A stretch of DNA of 64,000 bases from positions 1,922,001 through 1,986,000 of the forward strand of contig OZ271919.1 in NCBI GenBank assembly GCA_965602035.1. The letters run 5' to 3'. The translations under genes and the position numbers were made by a program. The stretch's first letter is position 1. Every line of letters starts with the position of its first letter. Source of the DNA: Natronospirillum sp965602035 (lineage in GTDB: Bacteria > Pseudomonadota > Gammaproteobacteria > Pseudomonadales > Natronospirillaceae). The notes under the pieces are model-generated. The model worked only from the letters and a program-made list of their open reading frames with translations, was not told the DNA's origin and did no database searches. Positions 58,001 through 64,000 of this stretch are shown here, in pieces.

Positions 58001-58771
58001 TCATCCGAAAAGGTCAGTGACAGTCTTCTCAAGCTCACCCGCCAGCCTCGTCGGGTCGGCTTCAGGTTTGAGCCGACAGAGAGACCGAAACACTGAGGGG
58101 ATCTGCAAAGGGCTGTTTCTGAGTCCGGCGAATCCGGCAAGCGGCATATCGGGAGCATCGGTCTCCAGTACCAGTGCCGTGGCCGGCAGTTCTGATGCAG
58201 CCCGACGCGTCTTCCGGGCACGCGGCCAGGTAATGGTGCCGCCAATACCCAGCTTCAGTCCCAGCCGAATGTATTCCTCGCCCATTTCGGTACTGCCACT
58301 GAATGCATGCAACAAACCTCCCACCGGAGGCTGTCGCTTCAGTGCCCGAACCAGTTCATTGTGGCTTTTCACCTGATGGATGATCACGGGCAGATGGTAC
58401 TGCCGCGCCAGAGCCAGTTGATCCTCGAACAGTGCGACCTGCCTGTCCATGTCTTCGCCCGGGCCGTGCAGCCCGATCTCGCCAACTGCGCAGCAGTCTG
58501 GCTCGGATGCCAACACGGACTCGACTGCCGCCAGTGAGCCCGCCTGATGCCGGGACAGAAACCAAGGATGCAGACCCGCACCAAAGCGCACGGTGAACCG
58601 GTCATCACTCCAGCTGCGGGCGAACGCCGGCAGAGTTCTGCACTGATCAGCCGTTACACTGGGAACAACCAGTCGATGGACACCGCGCGCCAGTGCTTCC
58701 TGTATGAGGGCGTTCCTATCCGCATCGAAGGCCGGAAAATCGAAATGACAGTGGCCGTCACTGAAGCGCAT
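58001..58771 (-). CDS. TatD-family metal-dependent hydrolase
   Basis: A 256-residue TIM-barrel hydrolase. Metal ligands fit DGHCHFD at the start, Glu in VGEIGLH, His in IIHQVKS, His in LLHAFSG and Asp in LETDAPDMP. Family members are DNases or other hydrolases with poorly known substrates. I start at the ATG at 58771, with GGAG seven bases upstream, inside the last codons of yibQ; the reading from 58834 is rejected. Last gene of the gpmI-envC-ctpA-yibQ-tatD run. Confidence 0.9.
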   Translation of the reverse strand: MRFSDGHCHFDFPAFDADRNALIQEALARGVHRLVVPSVTADQCRTLPAFARSWSDDRFTVRFGAGLHPWFLSRHQAGSLAAVESVLASEPDCCAVGEIGLHGPGEDMDRQVALFEDQLALARQYHLPVIIHQVKSHNELVRALKRQPPVGGLLHAFSGSTEMGEEYIRLGLKLGIGGTITWPRARKTRRAASELPATALVLETDAPDMPLAGFAGLRNSPLQIPSVFRSLCRLKPEADPTRLAGELEKTVTDLFG

Positions 58772-59537
58772 CTGGCAGCTCCGGCGGCGCTGCCGGTGGC
58801 TCAATGAGCTCTGCCGGCGCCACCAGTTCGACACCGGCTTCAGTGGCCAGAGGCAGCACCCAGTTCAGAAAGGCCATCGTCTCGGGGTAGGGATGACCTA
58901 TCACAATCACCTCTCCGTACCGGTCCATGATATCCATGGCACTGGAGAACTGACGGCTCATGAACGCATCGGAGCGTTCATGATCAAGAAATACGTGTCT
59001 TGCCAGATAGGGAACGTCTTCTTCCGCGGCTATGTCACGGCTGACCGTCCGCGGCGTGGTAAGAGAGTCGAGGAAATACAGGTTGCGCTGCTTCAAAATC
59101 TGCAACACCGTGCGCATGCCGGCCCGACTTTCGGTGAACCGGCTGCCCATGTGGTTATTGATTCCCTGCGCATGCGGCACATCGGTCAGCGCACTCTCAA
59201 CCGTTGCCCGGATGTCTTCATCGGTCATTGCCAACGTAATGCCTTTCGGGCCGAGCCGGAGCTGCCCGTGGTTTTCCATGGGCATGTGCAGCATGACCGG
59301 CAGACCGCGCTCATGAGCCAGCTCCGCCAGCGCACGGCTGGAAGGTAGCCCCGGGAGTACCGAGAGCGTGACACGACCCGGCAGATTGATGGCGGCCTCG
59401 CCACGCGCCCAGTTGTTGCCCACATCATCAATGATCAGTGCCATGCGCCCGGCCGTCGACATGCCGGCCAGCAAGAGCAGAATGGTGCCCAGGGCCATGC
59501 CGGACAGCAAGTGCCCGAATGAGCCGGGACCTGTCAT
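58758..59537 (-). CDS. yibQ: Divergent polysaccharide deacetylase family protein (YibQ)
   Basis: A 259-residue predicted exported protein with an N-terminal hydrophobic stretch (LLSGMALGTILLLLAGMS) and a NodB-like deacetylase fold of the DUF610 group. Conserved positions include ALIIDDVGNN, LPVMLHMPMEN, INNHMGSRFTES and VIVIGHPYPETM. The Asp-Asp and His residues suggest a metal site. In E. coli yibQ follows envC; here ctpA lies between them. It overlaps ctpA by four bases (ATGA). Confidence 0.9.
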   Translation of the reverse strand: MTGPGSFGHLLSGMALGTILLLLAGMSTAGRMALIIDDVGNNWARGEAAINLPGRVTLSVLPGLPSSRALAELAHERGLPVMLHMPMENHGQLRLGPKGITLAMTDEDIRATVESALTDVPHAQGINNHMGSRFTESRAGMRTVLQILKQRNLYFLDSLTTPRTVSRDIAAEEDVPYLARHVFLDHERSDAFMSRQFSSAMDIMDRYGEVIVIGHPYPETMAFLNWVLPLATEAGVELVAPAELIEPPAAPPELPDALQ

Positions 59538-60865
59538 TGCCTGCTCCGCTGCAGCACGGTCAGCCCCTTCAGCAGATTGAGAGCCTCATGCATCTGATAA
59601 TCACGGTCAATCAGCGCCTCAGGGGCTTCATCCGATCCGTCGCCGTCGTTCGCAGATCCGGATTCAGACTGTGTGGTGTTCTCGTTCTGCCCGCGCAAGT
59701 GGCCACGCAGGTCTGCTTCGCGGCGCAGATTGGCTTCTGACGGTGTGAACTGACCCTGAGGTACCACGATGTCCGGTGCCACGCCTGAAGCCTGGATGGA
59801 GCGGCCGGAGGGTGTAAAGTACCGTGCTGTGGTGAGTTTCAACGCCGTACTGCCATCCAGCGGCATGATCGTCTGAACAGAGCCTTTGCCGAACGATTGC
59901 GTGCCCAGCAGGACAGCACGCCCGTGGTCCTGCAGGGCGCCAGCCACAATTTCGCTGGCCGATGCCGACCCCGAGTTAACCAGTACCACCAGCGGGATAT
60001 CGGGTTCCGCTGCGGTTCCCCGCGCATAGTATCGGTTCGCGCTGTCCGGGAGGCGGCTCTCGGTGTAGACCACCAGCTCATCCGACAGGAATACATCGGC
60101 CACATCCACTGCGGCGTTCAGAAGCCCACCGGGGTTGTTGCGCAGATCCAGCACGAGGCCACGGAGTTCGCCGTCTGCTTCTTCACGAAGTGCGTTGATC
60201 TCGTCCTCCAGATCGCTGCCGGTGTTCTCCTGGAACGAACTGATGCGCACCAGCCCATAGCCTGGCTCCAGCATTTCGCTGCGAATGGACGTCACCTGGA
60301 TTATGGCGCGCTCGATAGTCACTTCAATCGGGTTGTTCTCACCCGCTCTGACCACCGTGAGCGTAATTTCAGAACCGGGCTCTCCCCGCATGATCTCCAC
60401 CGCCTGGCTCAGGCTCAGGCCCTGTACCGGCTCGCCGTCCAGCTCGGTAATCAGATCACCGGCCTGGATACCCGCCCGATAGGCCGGCGTGTCGTCAATC
60501 GGGGAAACCACCCGAACGAGGCCATCTTCCATCTGGACTTCAATGCCAAGCCCACCGAATCGCCCGGACGTGGATTCACGGAGGTCGGCCACTTCTTCCG
60601 GCCCCAGAAAATCAGAGTGCGGATCCAGACCCTGCAACATGCCGTCGATGGCGTCGCGAATCAGTTCGTTATCATCCACTTCTTCAACATAGGCCCGCTT
60701 GATGCGGTCCATGACCTGCGCGAGTTGCCGGATTTCCTCAACCGGCAGCGAACTCGGCATCTCGCTCTGATGGCGGTCGGCATAGACGGTCGATCCAAGC
60801 CCGATGGCAAACCCCAGAAATAGCACGGCCAGCAGTGTGACGCCTGACGTGAGTTTCATTTTCAT
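59534..60865 (-). CDS. ctpA: C-terminal processing protease (S41 family)
   Basis: A 443-residue periplasmic protease with a signal anchor (VTLLAVLFLGFAIGLGSTVYA), a PDZ domain (residues 90-175; GLGIEVQMEDGLVRVVSPIDDTPAYRAGIQAGD) and the peptidase with the Ser-Lys pair in GSASASEIVAGALQD and GTQSFGKGSVQTI. S41 proteases of this type trim peptidoglycan hydrolases and other envelope proteins. The genetic link to envC suggests it acts on cell separation or wall enzymes; that is inferred. The tail (residues 390-430) is acidic and low-complexity. Confidence 0.93.
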   Translation of the reverse strand: MKMKLTSGVTLLAVLFLGFAIGLGSTVYADRHQSEMPSSLPVEEIRQLAQVMDRIKRAYVEEVDDNELIRDAIDGMLQGLDPHSDFLGPEEVADLRESTSGRFGGLGIEVQMEDGLVRVVSPIDDTPAYRAGIQAGDLITELDGEPVQGLSLSQAVEIMRGEPGSEITLTVVRAGENNPIEVTIERAIIQVTSIRSEMLEPGYGLVRISSFQENTGSDLEDEINALREEADGELRGLVLDLRNNPGGLLNAAVDVADVFLSDELVVYTESRLPDSANRYYARGTAAEPDIPLVVLVNSGSASASEIVAGALQDHGRAVLLGTQSFGKGSVQTIMPLDGSTALKLTTARYFTPSGRSIQASGVAPDIVVPQGQFTPSEANLRREADLRGHLRGQNENTTQSESGSANDGDGSDEAPEALIDRDYQMHEALNLLKGLTVLQRSRQ

Positions 60866-60895
60866 ACTGTTACTCCTGTTTGGCTTCCCGTCCGG

Positions 60896-62074
60896 TTATC
60901 TGCCGGCCAGCCAGGTCATCGGATTGTCTGTGGCGCCATTGCGACGCAGTTCAAAATAGAGCGCCGGTTGGCCATACCCCCCGGTATCACCAACTTCGGC
61001 TATGGGGTCCCCCGCGTTGACCCAATCCCCGACACGCCGAAGGAGCGCCTGATTACGACCGTACAATGACAGCGTCTGCTGCCCGTGGTCCAGTATTACC
61101 AGAAGGCCATAGCCTTTCAGATAATCAGCGAACACCACCCGCCCCGGGTAGATTGCCCTGACCGTTGCGCCTGCTTCGGCCGCCAGCAGAACGCCTTCCT
61201 GGCGCAGCCTGGATCCGGGCTGACGCTCGCCATACCCCACGTTGAGTGACCCGTCCACTGGCCATGCCAGTTGTCCGCGGGCGTCACTGATGGGCCCTCG
61301 CTCATTCTCGAAGGCAAAGGCATCGAGTCGCTCCCGCATCTCGGCCAGCAGCGCTTCCAGCTCGGCCTTTTCCGCTTCGCGCTCCGCCAGCCGCTCCTCG
61401 TCTGAATCAATAGCGCTTTCCAGGCGGCTGATCACCTGAGCCCGCTCATTGCGCCGTTCAGTGAGGCGGGCATTCTGCTGTACCAGTTCTTCCCGGGCGG
61501 CGGCTTCCTCTTCAATGCGCTGTGCGAGCGCTTGTTCAGATGCCCGCAACGTATCCTGAGTCTGGGCAAAGGCGCGCAGTTCCGCTACCTGTGCCTCGTT
61601 AAACATTCGGTAAAAGCGGGCCATTCTCTGGCCGTCCACCAGTGTGTCAGGTGCCAGAAGCGCCTTGAGCGGTGTTTGCTGCTGGCTTTTCCAGGCCGCT
61701 ACCAGCAGGTTTTCTATCCGACCGGCCTGCGCTTCCAGCGCGGCTTCCAGGCGCGTTATCTCTGACCTCAGCGCTGATTGTCGGGCCGACAGTCGGTCAA
61801 TAGCCGCAGATGCCTCCCGTCTCGCCTCGCGAACAGCGGCTATTTCGCGCTCGATCGACTCCAGCTGCTGTGCCTCACGCGACCGGGCCCGGCGATTGCT
61901 CTGGAGCTGCTCCTGCAACTCAGAGATCTCTGCCTCCAATGCCTCAATGTCGGCTTCCGACACCGATTCCTGAGCCCCGGCGGACCCGGCAATGGCCGAG
62001 ACGATGAGCAAAACCACCCATACAGCTATGGCACGAGACACAAAGCTCACCGACACCGGCGCCTCCCGAATCAA
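60896..62074 (-). CDS. envC: Murein hydrolase activator EnvC
   Basis: A 392-residue periplasmic protein: signal peptide, a long coiled coil (residues 35-255, rich in Glu, Arg and Gln) and a C-terminal LytM domain (about 265-390). The zinc ligands of active LytM peptidases are lost: the usual H-x-H region reads ALYFELRRNG and the first His-containing motif reads NVGYGERQ. This fits EnvC, which activates amidases AmiA/AmiB during division instead of cutting itself. It overlaps gpmI by four bases (ATGA). Confidence 0.93.
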   Translation of the reverse strand: MIREAPVSVSFVSRAIAVWVVLLIVSAIAGSAGAQESVSEADIEALEAEISELQEQLQSNRRARSREAQQLESIEREIAAVREARREASAAIDRLSARQSALRSEITRLEAALEAQAGRIENLLVAAWKSQQQTPLKALLAPDTLVDGQRMARFYRMFNEAQVAELRAFAQTQDTLRASEQALAQRIEEEAAAREELVQQNARLTERRNERAQVISRLESAIDSDEERLAEREAEKAELEALLAEMRERLDAFAFENERGPISDARGQLAWPVDGSLNVGYGERQPGSRLRQEGVLLAAEAGATVRAIYPGRVVFADYLKGYGLLVILDHGQQTLSLYGRNQALLRRVGDWVNAGDPIAEVGDTGGYGQPALYFELRRNGATDNPMTWLAGR

Positions 62075-63621
62075 TCCAACAGATTTTCGCCGGTCATTTC
62101 CTGCGGCTGGGGTTCACCCATCATTTTCAATAATGTAGGCGCAATATCGCAGAGCCGCCCCTTGCGCAGCGAATGCGTCCGGTCGTTGCCGACATAGACA
62201 AGCGGCACCGGAAAGACGGTATGCGATGTGACAGCCCCGCCGGTTTCGGGATCAACCATCAGTTCGGCATTGCCATGGTCGGCGGTAATAAGGCACTGGC
62301 CATCAATTTCCAGAATTGCGTCCGTTACGTCTTTCAACGCCGCATCAAGTGCCTCCACCGCTTTGACGGCGGCCTCCATATCACCCGTGTGACCGACCAT
62401 ATCACCGTTCGCGTAGTTACAGACCACCAGGTCGTATTTGCCGGCACGGATTGCCTCAACCAGCTTCTCGGTCACTTCCGGTGCACTCATTTCCGGCTGC
62501 AGGTCGTAGGTAGCCACCTTGGGCGAAGGCACCAGTATGCGATCTTCGCCCTCGTACTGGCTCTCTTCACCACCGTTGAAAAAGAAGGTCACATGCGCGT
62601 ATTTTTCAGTCTCGGCAATACGCAACTGCGTTTTGCCCTTTTTTGAAAGGTACTCACCCAACGTGTTCTCAAGGGCCTCGGGCGGATAGGCACAATGTGC
62701 CGGGATATCAGCCGCATACTCTGTCAGCATGACGAAATCAGACAGCTGGGGTCGAACCGACCGGTCGAGGTCGGACTCCAGTCCATCATCGACCAGCGCT
62801 CTGGTCAGCTCGCGGGCGCGGTCCGGCCGGAAATTCATGAATACCACGGCGTCGCCATCGGCCAGGGCGATAGGCTGACCGTCATGCTGAATGGATGTGG
62901 CCGGCACGAATTCATCATCCTTGCCCTGCTCATAGGCGGCCTTGAGGCCAGAGACCGGATCCTCCGCCACAATGTCTGCCTGCCCGCGGGTAACCAGATC
63001 ATAGGCTTTCTGCACGCGCTCCCAGCGGTTATCGCGGTCCATGGCGTAATAGCGCCCGATCAGCGACACAACACCCGTCACCTTGAGCTCGTCGGCTTTT
63101 TGCTGCAGGCGCGCCAGTGTCGGCTCAGCGCTGCGCGGTGGTGTATCCCGGCCATCCAGGAACGCATGGACACAGACATCCACCCCGGCTCCTGCGGCCA
63201 TTTCCATCATGGCAACGAGATGGTCTTCATGGCTGTGCACGCCACCGGGTGACGCGAGCCCGAAAATATGCACCCTGCCGTTTGCGGCTTTCGCTGCGTT
63301 CACCGCATTCACCAGCGCTTCATTGCTGGCAAACAAACCATCTTCTATGTCTTTCGAGATCCGCGTGAAGTTCTGGTATACGATCCGGCCGGCACCCAGA
63401 TTCATGTGGCCCACCTCGGAATTGCCCATCTGGCCGTCCGGCAGGCCGACCGCCATACCGGACGTCTCGATCAGGTTTTTCGGGAACTCATTCCACAACC
63501 GATCCCAGGTCGGGGTATTTGCTTTCTCAATGGCATTTGATGTGGACGTATCGCTGTACCCGAAACCGTCCAGAATAATGAGTGCGACTGTTTTTTTTGC
63601 AGTCTGGCTCTGTGCAGTCAT
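62071..63621 (-). CDS. gpmI: 2,3-bisphosphoglycerate-independent phosphoglycerate mutase
   Basis: A 516-residue alkaline-phosphatase-superfamily enzyme interconverting 3- and 2-phosphoglycerate with two Mn ions. Asp18 (IILDGFG) and the phosphorylated Ser68 (GNSEVGHMNLGAG) are present, as are the metal-site stretches VCNYANGDMVGHTGD and ITADHGNAE. It heads the operon with envC, ctpA, yibQ and tatD, and is divergent from the rhodanese gene, as in E. coli. Confidence 0.96.
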   Translation of the reverse strand: MTAQSQTAKKTVALIILDGFGYSDTSTSNAIEKANTPTWDRLWNEFPKNLIETSGMAVGLPDGQMGNSEVGHMNLGAGRIVYQNFTRISKDIEDGLFASNEALVNAVNAAKAANGRVHIFGLASPGGVHSHEDHLVAMMEMAAGAGVDVCVHAFLDGRDTPPRSAEPTLARLQQKADELKVTGVVSLIGRYYAMDRDNRWERVQKAYDLVTRGQADIVAEDPVSGLKAAYEQGKDDEFVPATSIQHDGQPIALADGDAVVFMNFRPDRARELTRALVDDGLESDLDRSVRPQLSDFVMLTEYAADIPAHCAYPPEALENTLGEYLSKKGKTQLRIAETEKYAHVTFFFNGGEESQYEGEDRILVPSPKVATYDLQPEMSAPEVTEKLVEAIRAGKYDLVVCNYANGDMVGHTGDMEAAVKAVEALDAALKDVTDAILEIDGQCLITADHGNAELMVDPETGGAVTSHTVFPVPLVYVGNDRTHSLRKGRLCDIAPTLLKMMGEPQPQEMTGENLLD

Positions 63622-63820
63622 GCTGACCTCTAATCAGTTCATTTCCTTGAATACTCCCTGGCCCCGCCCTGTCGCATCTGTGTTACTGCGTTGGCGGGAA
63701 TACGCCGGTATTCTAACGTTATTGCGCGTCTACCGCGAACTGCAGACGGATGCCGATTTCAGACATCTGGTGTATACTGCCGCGCTCTGAATTCCTCTGG
63801 ACCTGGCTGAGTAGCAGAAC

Positions 63821-64000
63821 ATGTTTGATTTCATTCCGGAATTGGTCGACTTCGTATCCCAGAACTGGCCGCTGGCGCTGGTCTGGCTGGCAATGCTGGT
63901 CTGGGTCATCTATTCGGAGTCTTCGCGCGGCGGCCAGTCGGTCAGCCCGCAGGCAGCTACGGACCTGATCAACACGCAGTCCGCTGTGGTGGTCGATGTT
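63821..64000 (+). CDS. yibN: Rhodanese-like domain protein (YibN), partial (cut by right edge)
   Basis: Only 60 residues are visible. It begins MFDFIPELVDFVSQNWPLAL, has one membrane helix (residues 16-30) and enters a rhodanese domain with SPQAATDLINTQSAVVVDV. The position opposite gpmI is that of E. coli yibN. A TATACT -10-like box lies at 63773-63778 upstream, without a clear -35. Function of YibN is unsettled. Confidence 0.85.
   Translation, partial: MFDFIPELVDFVSQNWPLALVWLAMLVWVIYSESSRGGQSVSPQAATDLINTQSAVVVDV

Noticed and set aside
1..64000. CRISPR arrays, insertion sequences, prophage or integron features
   Set aside because: No regularly spaced repeats, transposase, integrase or phage genes were found anywhere in the window.

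Overview
The window looks like chromosomal DNA of a Gram-negative gammaproteobacterium, probably marine or halophilic and Oceanospirillales-like. That placement is inferred from gene content (tamA-tamB, the yibN/gpmI/envC/yibQ neighbourhood, phoB-phoR, yghU, modF, a type-2 leuA), moderately high GC, and several very acidic exported proteins; no rRNA or marker gene fixes the species. I see no tRNA, rRNA, insertion sequence, prophage or CRISPR array. Coding density is high, with many 1-60 nt gene overlaps.

Layout. 1-11922 is an L-rhamnose/rhamnoside utilisation region. A DeoR-type regulator and a rhamnose-binding protein (cut by the left edge) run leftward; a fused rhamnulose-1-phosphate aldolase/lactaldehyde dehydrogenase and a non-E. 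coli-type rhamnose isomerase run rightward from a shared divergent promoter with a matched pair of 18-bp operator-like repeats. A second module follows: a LacI-family repressor divergent from a cytoplasmic-type GH78 alpha-L-rhamnosidase and a binding protein plus two permeases, with no ATPase. The likely flow is import of a rhamnoside, intracellular release of rhamnose, isomerisation, phosphorylation (kinase not in the window), then cleavage and lactaldehyde oxidation.

12039-24277 holds NAD salvage (pncA-pncB), a YbdG-like MscS channel, a tiny DUF6435 gene, yghU, a DrrAB-like ABC exporter, a DUF1499 protein, a disulfide oxidoreductase, a barrel-only BamA-like protein coupled to a short fructosamine kinase, AzlCD, and an orphan miniature flagellin. 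24492-35506 holds a CASTOR/POLLUX-like channel, a DUF6502-DUF5666 operon with an unusual promoter, crcB, ygjV-modF-glycerate kinase, an AI-2E transporter and a FAN1-type nuclease.

35644-47934 holds a 1330-residue GAF-PAS-PAS-GGDEF-EAL protein, an aldo/keto reductase, a DUF4442 protein, a phoU-phoB-phoR group with two PHO boxes, pirin, leuA and ung. 48057-64000 holds glycogen phosphorylase, a probable Fur-controlled small RNA, a LysR regulator, tamA-tamB, and a leftward gpmI-envC-ctpA-yibQ-tatD operon divergent from a rhodanese gene cut by the right edge.

The observations I would check first are the Fur-box/sigma70 promoter followed by a structured non-coding stretch and terminator (50571-50735), the DUF6502 promoter (CRP-like site, palindrome over the start codon, predicted leaderless mRNA; 26516-26586), the paired RhaR operators (1598-1655), and the orphan mini-flagellin (23477-24277). 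All functional calls rest on recognising protein families by eye; no search was run.
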